DNA of 25,765 nt from DASWVC01 sp036401335. GTDB taxonomy: Bacteria; Verrucomicrobiota; Verrucomicrobiia; Chthoniobacterales; JAFAMB01. Positions 8,407-17,333 of the stretch are shown piece after piece. Within the stretch, counting starts at the first letter, position 1. Every line of letters begins with the position of its first letter. A program made the position numbers and the translations under genes. The DNA lies in NCBI GenBank assembly GCA_036401335.1, contig DASWVC010000059.1, positions 1-25,765 of the forward strand, written 5' to 3'. Under the pieces are notes generated by a model, which saw nothing but the letters and a program-made list of their open reading frames with translations, searched no databases and had not been told where the DNA came from.

Positions 8407-11336
8407 ACGCACGCTCAGATCACGCTGCACGAAAACGTTTCGTTACCGCGCACGACCGTAATTTCTCGGTTGTGGCAGCCGCGGGCGCTGGCAAGACGCG
8501 GGCCGTGGTGGAGCGGATCGTGGAAGTTGCGCGGCGGGACCTTGACGCAGTCAGCCGGGTCGTGGTCGTCACCTACACCAACAATGCCGCCCGGGAATTC
8601 AAACGCCGGGTAACCGCGGCCATCCTCGGCAACCAGAAAACGGCTGAGGCACCGCGCATCCTGGCCGCGCTGGACCGGGCGTTTTTCGGCACGATCCACA
8701 GTTTTTGCCTTAGCTTGCTGGGTGATCACCAGATTGAGCTTGGCCTGCCCTCCCGTTTGCAGACGATCACCAAACCGGAAGGCTACCGTCTGTGGGAAGC
8801 ATTCCTGAACCATCCGGAGGTGGACGACCTCATCCGGCGCCATCCGCTCACGCCGAAGCTCCTTCGGTTCACCTCGCTGGCCGAGTTGGTGGCGATCGCA
8901 GGGCGAATGGATCACTTTGAACCGTACAACGAACCCGGTGATCCGCCGACGGGCCTGAACGTTGGGCCCCTCGCCGACGTCAAGGTCAAGAAAGGCAGCG
9001 ACGCGCGCGATCGGCTGTTGGAAGAACTCCGACGCTACGACCGGGCTTTGCGGTCCCTGGAACCTTTCGTCGGCCTGCCCGGCGTCGCACCGACCACAGA
9101 CGGGCTTAAGGCAGGATGCGCGGCTGTGTTGGAACCGTTGCTGACCTGGCTTGAGGACGCTGCCTACCACTGGGCCGGCAGTTTGGTGCAGCTTTACTGC
9201 CGCCAGCGTCACCGGGACGGCCTGCTGACGTTTGAAGACCAGATCGGATTGACCGTTGTCCTCCTGCAACGGCCGGCCGTGCTTGATCAGATTCGACGCC
9301 GGGGCTTTTCGGTGATCCTGGACGAGGCCCAAGACACCGATCGGCGGATGTTCGGGCTTTTACTAGAAATCTGCCGGCCGCCCGGGGCGCCTTGGGGTAC
9401 CTGGCCCGGGTCCGGGCCGGCGCCGCGTCCCGGTGCCTTCGTGATGGTTGGAGACCCGCGGCAGACGATTTACGACCGCGCCGGCGTGAAAAGCTACCGT
9501 GCCATCAACGAATCGTTCCGGGCCGGCCAGGGCGGCGACCTTTTGGAGTTCAGCGTTACGCACCGGTGTTCCATTCGCGTGGTGGCAACGATCAATCAGT
9601 TGTTTCGCGGACTGCAGGAAGCAGGAACTTCCCTCGACGATTTAACGCCGTCTGCCGACGCGGCGGCAGGGGGGGTGATTGTTCTTCCGTTACAAAAGAG
9701 CAGCGTGGAAAAGCCGAAGGTGGAAGAACTCTGCCGGGAAGAGTGCACGCAGCTGGCGGCATGGCTGCAGCAACAGGGCCGGACCGGGTTAGGGGTCCAG
9801 TCCTGGTCCCAGGTGGCCCTTCTGGCGCCGCGCCATGATTGGCTCGACACCTGCAGCGCGGCGTTGAAGGAGCAGGGGATTGCCCATGAGCTCTTTCGGC
9901 CCCGCACAGCGTGGCGCGCTCAGCCAGGTTACACCTGGCCGTTGGCGCTGGTGTATTCCGCGCTCCACCCCTGGGACCGGTTCGAGCGGATCGGCGTGCT
10001 GCGGGAAATCTTCACGGCGTCCGACCCGGTTTTGGCCCGTTGGGCTGCGGATGGTTCGACTAACGACGATCCGGCGTTGCATGAGGGCCTGGAGTGCATG
10101 GCCCGGCTGGAACGGGTACTCTGGGCGGACCCAGGGCCAAGCCTGGCGGAATTTGTCCATGAAGTGTGTCGCGAGGCCAAGCTCCGTGAGCGCCTTGCGG
10201 TTTTGGGTGATCCCGCGTCAACCCTGGACCACTTTGTGGAACGTGCTTACCAGGCAACGAACGATGGCGTCTCGGCTTTCGCCTGGGTGCAATCGCTGCT
10301 CGACGTTCTGGACGAAGAGACCCCCGGGCGGAGCCGGCCGGCTGATGCACTTGAACTGGTGACGATCCATTCGGCCAAGGGGCTCGAATGGGACGTCGTG
10401 ATTCCGCTCGGGTTGGGCCGTCCGGTTACGGTGAGTAATTCCACGTCGTACCCCCGGGTGGTCGACACCGAGACCTGGAGCGGTGTGGCCTGGAACCACC
10501 TGAGTTCGCGTTGCGCCTTGGGCCGGCGACAACAGGGCGACGAGGAACGCAGGCGCCTGCTCTACGTTTGCCTCACCCGGGCCCGGCGTTCCCTGGTCCT
10601 CCCGTATGCACCCGGATTTTACGTGAAAGGAGAGAACTCACTCGCTTCGGTCGCGGCGCAAACGCCGGATGCGGTTGAATCCTCCGATCGCCTCCCTCCC
10701 GATGCGTCCACTGGCCAATCGGAACTGCCCCTGAACGTGTTGCACTTCGATCGGTCCAAGGTGGCGGTCGCGGCGGAACTTTCGCACCGCTACCCTCAGC
10801 TGACGCGTCCGCATGCATTGGCCGATGATACGGAACGGTCCGAACGATTTCTGACCGATGCAGACGGGGTGTACGGTTTCGGGAGGTGGTGGCACGGCTG
10901 GGTCGAGAACTTTCCCTGGCTCGCCCCGCGCCGCGAACAGGAAAAATATTGCGAAGCAATCCCGCCGGACCTTAGCTTCGGGGCCCGGGCCGCGGCCGAG
11001 ACAGCCCGCTTTCTTCAGAGCGACGCCTTTCGTCTGCTGATCGAACAAGGAATCCGCTTCCGCGCTGAGGCGCCATTCTCGTTCTGCGAGGGACCAGCCG
11101 AATGGATGGAAGGCGTGATCGATTTGTTGGTGCAGACCCGCTCCGGTGAAAGCTGGATCCTCGATTGGAAAACCAACCAACCGGTTCCGGGTGAGGACCC
11201 CCACGCGTTCCTGGGCCATCTCCGCGCGAAGTACCTGCCTCAACTGACGGCTTACCAGAATGCATTGGCGGTCGGCTTCGGCATCCCCGCAGCCCGGTTG
11301 CTGATTTATTCGACCCCCCTTGGGCTTCTGGCCTGA
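8403..11336 (+). CDS. addA: AddA-like UvrD/Rep-family helicase-nuclease
   Basis: This 977-residue superfamily 1A helicase has a C-terminal nuclease. Helicase motifs are all visible: AAAGAGKT at 25-32 (I), VVVTYTNNAAREF (Ia), ILDEAQD with DEAQD at 307-311 (II), VMVGDPRQTIYDRAG (III), VTHRCS (IV), VTIHSAKGLEWDVV (V) and LYVCLTRARRSL (VI). The C-terminal RecB-type nuclease shows GVIDLL near 905, LDWKTN with DWKT at 921-924, and QLTAYQNAL near 946. Both subunits of the pair therefore carry a nuclease site, as in AddAB rather than RecBCD. The protein is shorter than B. subtilis AddA (about 1230). The ATG overlaps the addB stop by 4 bases, indicating translational coupling. No Chi-type site can be inferred from this window. 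Confidence 0.88.
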   Translation: MNARSDHAARKRFVTAHDRNFSVVAAAGAGKTRAVVERIVEVARRDLDAVSRVVVVTYTNNAAREFKRRVTAAILGNQKTAEAPRILAALDRAFFGTIHSFCLSLLGDHQIELGLPSRLQTITKPEGYRLWEAFLNHPEVDDLIRRHPLTPKLLRFTSLAELVAIAGRMDHFEPYNEPGDPPTGLNVGPLADVKVKKGSDARDRLLEELRRYDRALRSLEPFVGLPGVAPTTDGLKAGCAAVLEPLLTWLEDAAYHWAGSLVQLYCRQRHRDGLLTFEDQIGLTVVLLQRPAVLDQIRRRGFSVILDEAQDTDRRMFGLLLEICRPPGAPWGTWPGSGPAPRPGAFVMVGDPRQTIYDRAGVKSYRAINESFRAGQGGDLLEFSVTHRCSIRVVATINQLFRGLQEAGTSLDDLTPSADAAAGGVIVLPLQKSSVEKPKVEELCREECTQLAAWLQQQGRTGLGVQSWSQVALLAPRHDWLDTCSAALKEQGIAHELFRPRTAWRAQPGYTWPLALVYSALHPWDRFERIGVLREIFTASDPVLARWAADGSTNDDPALHEGLECMARLERVLWADPGPSLAEFVHEVCREAKLRERLAVLGDPASTLDHFVERAYQATNDGVSAFAWVQSLLDVLDEETPGRSRPADALELVTIHSAKGLEWDVVIPLGLGRPVTVSNSTSYPRVVDTETWSGVAWNHLSSRCALGRRQQGDEERRRLLYVCLTRARRSLVLPYAPGFYVKGENSLASVAAQTPDAVESSDRLPPDASTGQSELPLNVLHFDRSKVAVAAELSHRYPQLTRPHALADDTERSERFLTDADGVYGFGRWWHGWVENFPWLAPRREQEKYCEAIPPDLSFGARAAAETARFLQSDAFRLLIEQGIRFRAEAPFSFCEGPAEWMEGVIDLLVQTRSGESWILDWKTNQPVPGEDPHAFLGHLRAKYLPQLTAYQNALAVGFGIPAARLLIYSTPLGLLA

Positions 11337-11340
11337 ATTC

Positions 11341-11375
11341 GCCCGGTAGGGTCGGCGGTCCCTCGCCGACCGGGG
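11341..11375. repeat. Intergenic palindromic repeat, copy A (REP-like, possible terminator)
   Basis: An 8-bp perfect stem GGTCGGCG/CGCCGACC (11350-11357 with 11364-11371) encloses the loop GTCCCT. It starts 4 bases after the addA stop. The preceding CGCCCGGTAGGG (11340-11351) is identical to the start of copy B at 13196. There is no T-run, so if it ends transcription it is not a classic intrinsic terminator. Confidence 0.6.
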
Positions 11376-11461
11376 TGGAACCGAGTGCCGAGGCCAGCCC
11401 GCCCAGTGCACCCAGCCGCCGATCCTGCTTTACAAAACAATCATCCATTTCAGCTTATGGA

Positions 11462-12451
11462 ATGAGCAAATCCCCCATCAAAGTTGCCGTAACCGGAGCC
11501 GCCGGCCAGATTGGCTATTCCCTGCTTTTCCGTATCGCATCCGGTGCCATCTTCGGGCCGGATCAGCCGGTCGAACTGCACTTGATCGAGATCCCGCAGG
11601 CCCTTACCGCGCTGGAAGGCGTTGTCATGGAATTGAATGACTGCGCTTTTCCCTTGCTCACCAGCGTGGTGCCGACCGCAGATCTCAGCGAAGGTTTCCG
11701 GGCGGTGAACTGGGCCCTTCTCGTCGGCAGCGTGCCGCGTAAGCAAGGAATGGAGCGCGGGGATCTGCTGAGCATCAACGGGAAGATTTTCACGGGTCAG
11801 GGACAAGCCATCCAGGCGAACGCGGCAGCGGATGTTCGGATCCTGGTGGTTGGAAATCCTTGCAACACGAACTGCCTCATTGCCCTGCACAACGCGCCCG
11901 AGGTGCCGAAGGAACGCTGGTTTGCAATGACCCGCCTGGACGAAAATCGCGCGAAATCGCAGTTGGCCGCCAAAGCCGGGGTGCCGGTCACCGAAGTAAC
12001 CAACCTGGCCATCTGGGGGAACCATTCCGCCACACAATACCCGGACTTCTACAACGCGAAGATCGGCGGCAACCCGCTGACCGAAGTTATCAACGACGAA
12101 GACTGGCTGAAGGGTCCGTTTATCACCACCGTACAGCAGCGTGGGGCGGCCATCATCAAAGCCCGCGGAGCTTCCTCCGCGGCTTCGGCCGCGAACGCTG
12201 CGGTTAACACCGTGCATTCATTGGTCGCCGGAACCGCGGCGGGCGATTGGACCAGCGTCGGCGTGTATTCGGACGGCAGCTACGGGGTCGGGAAAGGACT
12301 GATCAGTTCGTTTCCTGTCACATCAACAGGCGCAGATTGGAAAATTGTGCAAGGGCTGGAACTCAACCCTTTCAGCCGAGAACGAATTGACCGTAGTGTT
12401 GCTGAGTTAAAGGAGGAAAAAGCGCTGATCGCAGATCTAATTGCGCAATGA
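11462..12451 (+). CDS. mdh: Malate dehydrogenase (NAD-dependent, cytosolic type)
   Basis: It interconverts malate and oxaloacetate in the TCA cycle. At 329 residues it has the normal length of the cytosolic-type MDH group. The Rossmann motif TGAAGQIG is at 11-18. The mobile-loop substrate arginines are in VPRKQGMERGDLL (R93, R99), and R158/D160 lie in MTRLDENRA. The catalytic histidine H188 is in IWGNHSATQYPD. MDH rather than LDH is indicated by the PRKxGM loop. I chose the ATG at 11462 (MSKSPIKVAVTG). An upstream in-frame ATG at 11375 would add a low-complexity tail overlapping repeat A and is unlikely. No strong SD is seen. The gene stands alone, 98 bases upstream of tRNA-Lys. Confidence 0.95.
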   Translation: MSKSPIKVAVTGAAGQIGYSLLFRIASGAIFGPDQPVELHLIEIPQALTALEGVVMELNDCAFPLLTSVVPTADLSEGFRAVNWALLVGSVPRKQGMERGDLLSINGKIFTGQGQAIQANAAADVRILVVGNPCNTNCLIALHNAPEVPKERWFAMTRLDENRAKSQLAAKAGVPVTEVTNLAIWGNHSATQYPDFYNAKIGGNPLTEVINDEDWLKGPFITTVQQRGAAIIKARGASSAASAANAAVNTVHSLVAGTAAGDWTSVGVYSDGSYGVGKGLISSFPVTSTGADWKIVQGLELNPFSRERIDRSVAELKEEKALIADLIAQ

Positions 12452-12549
12452 CGAGGGGAGGGCGTTTAACGAGTGATGCGCCGGGACGCTCTAACCTGTT
12501 TTTACTTGCAAGCCGTTGTGTGCTCAGTAGTTTCCGGCCTTCAATTCAC

Positions 12550-12622
12550 GCACCGTTAGCTCAATTGGCAGAGCAAGTGACTCTTAATCACTGGGTTGTT
12601 GGTTCGATTCCAACACGGTGCA
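12550..12622 (+). tRNA. tRNA-Lys (anticodon CTT)
   Basis: This is a complete 73-nt cloverleaf. The acceptor stem GCACCGT pairs with ACGGTGC and A is the discriminator base. The D stem is GCTC/GAGC, the anticodon stem AGTGA/TCACT around loop CTCTTAA (anticodon CTT, reading AAG), the variable loop GGGTT, and the T stem GTTGG/CCAAC around TTCGATT. No CCA is encoded; the next bases are AAA. I saw no copy of its 3' end nearby that would mark an integrated element. Confidence 0.97.
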
Positions 12623-12755
12623 AATTTCTGCCCGTGAACGCCCTGCCAAGTGCCGATAAATTCTGGAGCGACTGGAACATTCGAGCTGGTCGCAGAATAA
12701 TCATGCTAAAAAGACAAAGCGGCGGAGTGTTCGCCAACCCAAAGCCAGCATTGGT

Positions 12756-12989
12756 ATGAAATGGTTCAGCATCAACAGCCTGCGAACTGAAATCGCCAGG
12801 GCAGAACGGGCTTTGTCCAAAGACGACTTTAAGCGCCTTTGTAAAATCGCGGAGACTTGTCCCGAATACAGCGAGGACCAGAGCATCCGCGAGTTTCGGG
12901 ACGCTTGCGATCCCGGATGGAGTGCTAAAGAAATTGCGGACGAGTACGTGCAAGCCGCCCTTGAGGACGTGCCCCTGCCAACTGGCTGA
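12756..12989 (+). CDS. Small hypothetical protein (77 aa) downstream of tRNA-Lys
   Basis: I do not recognise this protein. The product is soluble and charged (MKWFSINSLRTEIARAERAL at the start), predicted mostly helical, with three cysteines and no signal peptide or membrane segment. Amino-acid composition and codon choice look like a real protein, and the opposite-strand frames are Arg/Pro/Ser-rich shadows. There is no clear SD before the ATG. It lies 133 bases after the tRNA and is followed by a 719-base gene-free stretch. It could be a stand-alone accessory gene or a relic of an element inserted near the tRNA. Confidence 0.5.
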   Translation: MKWFSINSLRTEIARAERALSKDDFKRLCKIAETCPEYSEDQSIREFRDACDPGWSAKEIADEYVQAALEDVPLPTG

Positions 12990-13147
12990 CGGTGGGCTTT
13001 TGGGCCATCCATCGACCGGGGAGGCGCCAGAAACGGCCTCCTCACGGCTAAGAGACGCATCGTACTCTTCATAAGACGCAGCATGCATTCGCCCATGGCT
13101 TTGCGAACGTCGATGCAGCCTGGTACGTCCCTGATGTACCCCGTGGA

Positions 13148-13371
13148 CCGAATGGCACTAAGGTAAGGGCCTTTGGGGCGTGCGCATGACCCGGGCGCCC
13201 GGTAGGGCGGCGCGAGTCCCTTCGCCGCCGGGGAAGCGGCAGCGGTCAGACGCGGCGGGCCTCGGGGAAACCGCGCGGGCGGCAAGGTGAACGTGCCTGG
13301 CTCACCGGACGGAACGCCGCTCGATCCGGTGCCTCTTTATGGTCTAAGCGCCCCTCTCTTAGTGCCATCGG
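13148..13371. mobile_element. Candidate MITE-like element with terminal inverted repeats
   Basis: The left end reads CCGAATGGCACTAAG (13148-13162) and the right end is its inverted match, CTTAGTGCCATCGG (13358-13371). An 11-bp core (ATGGCACTAAG) is perfect, and similarity continues weakly about 14 bases inward (8 of 14 positions). The 224-bp unit has no transposase gene and contains palindromic repeat copy B. I found no clear target-site duplication. It may equally be a chance or structural inverted repeat. Confidence 0.35.
13196..13233. repeat. Intergenic palindromic repeat, copy B (REP-like)
   Basis: A 7-bp perfect stem GGCGGCG/CGCCGCC (13206-13212 with 13223-13229) encloses the loop CGAGTCCCTT. 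It shares the 12-base lead CGCCCGGTAGGG and the GTCCCT loop core with copy A at 11341, which shows that the two belong to one dispersed family. Confidence 0.6.
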
Positions 13372-13708
13372 CGTGACGGGGTGGAAGAATGGGCGGGTCC
13401 GCGCCCGTCTAACAGGCAAAGAACGTGCCGGCCCTGTCACTCTCTCGCGGGCGTTGCGCCGCAAGCTCCGCGTCGATCGCACGAATGCCCACCCTGAACC
13501 CAGGGGACGGATTAACGACGCGTCATCGGTCAGCTGGGGCCGATGTCCGGCGTGTCTGCACGTGTCCCGGTGAGCCGACCTTAAGCCCCTCCGACCGCAG
13601 GAACCCTTTCCCGTTTCCGCGGTTTGTCCCGAGCCAAAAAGCCAATTTGCCCCGACGATGCTGGCCCTTGCCCGCCTGAGGACCTCAACCCCGCCGAGGT
13701 GCGACTTT

Positions 13709-16063
13709 ATGCAACTTAGCGCGCCCGGAGCTTTTACCGGGGCGAGCGCTTCCCAATTTATGGACAACACCCATCCCGTTACCCGCGCTGCATTCGTAGG
13801 TGATTATACGCCGCGACAGTGCGGAATCGCGACTTTCACCAGGGATTTGCGCGACGCCTTCGGGGCGGCTTTTCCAGAGTGCCGCTGTTTGGTGGGCGCA
13901 GTAAACGACCGTGTGGAAGGTTACGAGTACCCGTCATCGGTCCGCTTTGAGATCGATGAGCGGGACGTGGATTCCTACCGGCGGGCTGCTGATTTTCTGA
14001 ACATCAACAACGTCCAGGTGGTCTCCGTCCAGCACGAGTTCGGCATCTATGGGGGCCCGGCGGGCAGCCACCTGCTCACTTTTCTTCAGGACGTCAACAT
14101 GCCGGTGGTTACCACGTTGCACACCGTGATGGCAAAACCCACCAGGGAACAGCAGGACGTGATGAGGCAGCTTGGCGAACTTTCCGGTCGTTTTGTTGTG
14201 ATGGTGGATCGCGGCCGTGACCTGTTGGAACGCACGTACGGAATCCCCTCCCGCAAAATCGATGTCATCCCTCACGGAGTGCCGGACCTGCCGTTTACCG
14301 ACCCGAGTTTTTACAAAGACCAGTTTGGGGTGGAGGGCAGGACGGTCCTGTTAACTTTCGGCTTGCTGTCTCCGGACAAGGGCATCGAGTACGTCATCGA
14401 GGCGCTTCCGAACATTCTGGAACGCCACCCGGACGTGGTTTACATCGTGCTCGGGGCCACCCATCCGAATCTCATCGCTCAGGTGGGGGAAAGCTACCGG
14501 CTTAAATTGGAGCGTTTGGCGCAGGATCGGGGCGTGGCACGGAACGTCATCTTCTACAACCGTTTTGTCACGGCCGAAGAACTAAGGGACTTCATCGGGG
14601 CGGCTGACATCTACATTACCCCTTACCTGAACCCCGCACAGATTACTTCCGGCACGCTTGCCTACACCTTTGGGGCCGGTAAGGCGGTCATCTCAACCCC
14701 TTACTGGCATGCCCAGGAGCTGCTGGCAGACGATCAGGGGATGCTGGTTCCCTTCAAAAACGCACCGGCGATCGCGACGGCGGTTGACCGCCTTTTGTCT
14801 GACCCGGGCTTCATGAACTCCATGCGCAAGCGGGCGTGGAAATCGGGCCGGAGCATGATCTGGCCGGAGGTGGCAGAGCGCTACATGGAAAGCTTCGAAC
14901 GGGCCCGGGCCGGGTTGAGCGCCTCTCCGAGGCGATCGTTTGTGACTCGAACGGTTGAGAACCGGCCTTACCAGTTGCCTGCGCTCAAACTTGATCACCT
15001 TTTCCGCCTGACGGACCACACCGGGATGTTACAGCACGCCAGTTATAACGTGCCGTTGTACCGGGAAGGCTATTGCACAGATGACAACGCCCGCGCTTTT
15101 ATCCTGACGTTGCTGTTGGCCGAAGGGGCCAGCCGGGTGTGGGAGCAGGAAGTTAGTCGTTTGGCCGACCGGTACATGGCTTTTCTTTGGCATGCTTTCA
15201 ATCCCGCGAGCGGCCGGTTCCGGAACTTCATGAGTTACGACCGGCGTTGGCTGGAGGACCAGGGTTCAGAGGACAGCCACGCCCGGGCGCTCTGGGCGGC
15301 CGGCACTGCGCTGGGCCGGGCCAAAAATGAGGGCCACCGAAGTTTGTGCGCACAACTGTTTCAACTCGGGCTGCCCGCGGTCGAAAGCTTTGCGTTTCCC
15401 CGGGCCTGGGCCTTCGCGCTACTGGCCATTCACGAATACCTGCGATCGTTTTCTGGAGACCGCACCGTTAGCCAGCTGCGTGATGTGTTAACCAACCGTC
15501 TGGCTGGGTTGTACCACCAGAATGCCGGCTCTGATTGGCAATGGTTTGAGCCAACTGTAACTTACGACAATGCGAGGTTATCGCAGGCGATGATCCTAAG
15601 CGGCTACTGGACGCACCGGGAAGACATCTCGGAGATCGGTTTCAAGTCATTGCGCTGGCTGGTCGAAAGCCAAACTTCCCCCGGAGGGTATTTTACCCCC
15701 GTCGGTTGCAACGGGTTTTGGAACCGGGGTGAGTTGCGCGCCCGGTTTGATCAACAGCCGCTGGAGGCAAATGCCATGATCGCAGCGTGTCTGGAGGCGT
15801 ATGCACTCACCAGCGACGAATTCTGGCATCAGTCAGCCCGGCGTTGTTTTGAATGGTTTCTAGGACGCAACGACCTCGGGTTACCTTTGTATGATGCCCG
15901 GACCGGCGGCTGCCGGGACGGGTTGCACGCTGACCGTTTAAACCAAAACCAGGGAGCTGAATCGACCTTGGCTTTTTACCTTTCCTTAACCGAAATGACC
16001 CAGGCAGAAACGTTTCTTCATCACCCCATGCAGGAGCATGCGCACCTTGAAAATGTACGCTGA
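13709..16063 (+). CDS. GT4-family glycosyltransferase fused to a C-terminal alpha/alpha-toroid-like domain
   Basis: This 784-residue two-domain protein has a GT-B glycosyltransferase in its first ~420 residues. That part includes FVGDYTPRQCGIATFTRDL near 29-47, VQHEFGIYGG near 107-116, PHGVPDLPF, FGLLSPDKGIEYVIEAL near 217-233, and the donor-site stretch YITPYLNPAQITSGTLAY near 303-320. The C-terminal ~330 residues (YREGYCTDDNARAF near 450, GSEDSHARALWA, DWQWFEPTVTYDNARLSQAM) are helical and aromatic-rich with repeated Asp/Glu-Asn-Ala-Arg motifs, like (alpha/alpha)6-barrel carbohydrate-active enzymes. I chose the ATG at 13709 because GAGGTG lies 8 bases upstream; ATG 13760 is the alternative. 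The stop overlaps the GH130 start. Sugar donor and acceptor are unknown. Confidence 0.8.
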   Translation: MQLSAPGAFTGASASQFMDNTHPVTRAAFVGDYTPRQCGIATFTRDLRDAFGAAFPECRCLVGAVNDRVEGYEYPSSVRFEIDERDVDSYRRAADFLNINNVQVVSVQHEFGIYGGPAGSHLLTFLQDVNMPVVTTLHTVMAKPTREQQDVMRQLGELSGRFVVMVDRGRDLLERTYGIPSRKIDVIPHGVPDLPFTDPSFYKDQFGVEGRTVLLTFGLLSPDKGIEYVIEALPNILERHPDVVYIVLGATHPNLIAQVGESYRLKLERLAQDRGVARNVIFYNRFVTAEELRDFIGAADIYITPYLNPAQITSGTLAYTFGAGKAVISTPYWHAQELLADDQGMLVPFKNAPAIATAVDRLLSDPGFMNSMRKRAWKSGRSMIWPEVAERYMESFERARAGLSASPRRSFVTRTVENRPYQLPALKLDHLFRLTDHTGMLQHASYNVPLYREGYCTDDNARAFILTLLLAEGASRVWEQEVSRLADRYMAFLWHAFNPASGRFRNFMSYDRRWLEDQGSEDSHARALWAAGTALGRAKNEGHRSLCAQLFQLGLPAVESFAFPRAWAFALLAIHEYLRSFSGDRTVSQLRDVLTNRLAGLYHQNAGSDWQWFEPTVTYDNARLSQAMILSGYWTHREDISEIGFKSLRWLVESQTSPGGYFTPVGCNGFWNRGELRARFDQQPLEANAMIAACLEAYALTSDEFWHQSARRCFEWFLGRNDLGLPLYDARTGGCRDGLHADRLNQNQGAESTLAFYLSLTEMTQAETFLHHPMQEHAHLENVR

Positions 16064-17333
16064 TACTCTGCATTTACGCCCAGACCCTACCCGTGTGCTG
16101 CTGCGCGCCTTCATTCCCGAACAACCGCTCCGAGTGCGCCGGATCGTGAACCGAGCCCTTGCGCTTAGTGAGGTGGAAGTATCGAACGAACTTGGTGGTA
16201 TCCGGGCGGAGTTTGGCGGCCGGCATCGCCGCTTGGATGACGTCTGGACAGAACATTATGAAAAGGTGCAACACCACATCAGCGAGCCCCAAGCTTTATC
16301 GACGGAAAGGAAGGTGCTCATCGGGGCGTTGTTTACCGGTGAATACAGCCTCGAATCAGCCGCACTGTTCAATCCTTCCATCGTCGCCGCTCCAGACCAA
16401 GGGGGGCTTCGACCAAACGAGCTTCGATTCATTCTGAGCCTTCGTGCAGTCGGCGAAGGCCACATTTCATCCGTCGAATTCCGGTCCGGAGTCGTTCGCG
16501 CAGACGGGTCGATTCTCCTGGATACATCCTCTCCGTTTGTCACTTCCCCCGAGTTGCTCCAGCGTACGGCTCAGCAGGCCCGTTCAACGGCAAAATTAAA
16601 CTACGAAGTTCGGTTCGAACCCTCAGAACCGCTGTCTGAACGCGTTCTCTTCCCACGCTCCGAGACCGAGCTCAGCGGCATTGAAGACGCCCGCTTTGTC
16701 CGGTTTGTGGATGAAGATGGGACCGTTGCTTATTACGGAACTTACACCGCCTACGACGGCAGGGCGATTCGGCCGCAGCTCATCGAAACCAAAGATTTTT
16801 GCCGGTTTCGGATTCGGACTTTAAGCGGACCGGCCGTTTACAACAAAGGCATGGCGCTTTTTCCCCACCGGATAAACGGTCGGTACGCAATGCTCTCCCG
16901 CCAGGATGACGAGAACATCATGTTGATGCACTCTGATGACCTGCACTATTGGTCTGATCCTGAGGTGCTCATCCCGCCGGAGCAACCGTGGGAAATGGTG
17001 AAAGTGGGCAACTGTGGCTCGCCTTTGCAAACGGAAGCGGGTTGGCTAGTTCTTACGCACGGCGTGGGACCGGTACGGAAATACTGTCTTGGGGCCGTGT
17101 TGCTTGATCTGGAAAACCCCCGTCGGGTGCTCGGCAGGTTGAAGAAGCCACTTGTGGAGCCCCAACGCAACGATTGGCAGGGCTATGTGCCGAACGTGGT
17201 TTATAGTTGTGGTGGTTTGATCCACCAGGACCGACTGATACTTCCCTACGGCATCAATGATTCTGAAACCAGAATTGTTACTTTTGAGCTCAGCAAGCTC
17301 CTCGCCGCGTTGCTCAAGAAGAACGATCCATGA
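16038..17333 (+). CDS. GH130-family glycoside phosphorylase/hydrolase (probable beta-mannoside-acting)
   Basis: This 431-residue five-bladed beta-propeller enzyme lacks a signal peptide, so it is probably cytoplasmic. GH130 hallmarks are NPSIV near 112, SSVEFR near 144, GIEDARFV near 214 (it holds the conserved acidic E-D pair), KGMALFPHRINGRYAMLSRQ near 270, GNCGSPLQTEAGWLVLTHGV near 324 and GYVPNVVYSCGG near 382. Characterised GH130 enzymes mainly phosphorolyse or hydrolyse beta-mannosides; which of these applies cannot be settled by eye. The ATG at 16038 has AGGAG very close (1 base), so the in-frame ATG at 16053 is possible. It overlaps the preceding gene by 26 bases and the next by an ATGA. 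Confidence 0.85.
   Translation: MRTLKMYADTLHLRPDPTRVLLRAFIPEQPLRVRRIVNRALALSEVEVSNELGGIRAEFGGRHRRLDDVWTEHYEKVQHHISEPQALSTERKVLIGALFTGEYSLESAALFNPSIVAAPDQGGLRPNELRFILSLRAVGEGHISSVEFRSGVVRADGSILLDTSSPFVTSPELLQRTAQQARSTAKLNYEVRFEPSEPLSERVLFPRSETELSGIEDARFVRFVDEDGTVAYYGTYTAYDGRAIRPQLIETKDFCRFRIRTLSGPAVYNKGMALFPHRINGRYAMLSRQDDENIMLMHSDDLHYWSDPEVLIPPEQPWEMVKVGNCGSPLQTEAGWLVLTHGVGPVRKYCLGAVLLDLENPRRVLGRLKKPLVEPQRNDWQGYVPNVVYSCGGLIHQDRLILPYGINDSETRIVTFELSKLLAALLKKNDP

Larger units (their letters stand above)
12990..13708. other. 719-base gene-free region with repeat structures
   Basis: No convincing protein gene is present; open frames on both strands are Arg/Pro-rich and lack family features. The region contains a short hairpin at 13122-13140 (GGTAC/GTACC around GTCCCTGAT), a MITE-like inverted-repeat unit at 13148-13371, and palindromic repeat copy B at 13196-13233 inside that unit. 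The last bases carry the likely SD (GAGGTG, 13695-13700) of the glycosyltransferase gene. Confidence 0.6.

Noticed and set aside
12448..12759. 103-codon plus-strand frame over the tRNA region
   Set aside because: Its middle (PLAQLAEQVTLNHWVVGSIP) is simply tRNA-Lys translated, a known annotation artefact.
13246..13770. 174-codon minus-strand frame across the gene-free region
   Set aside because: Arg/Ser/Pro-rich composition typical of GC-rich noise, and it overlaps the inverted repeat and the glycosyltransferase start.
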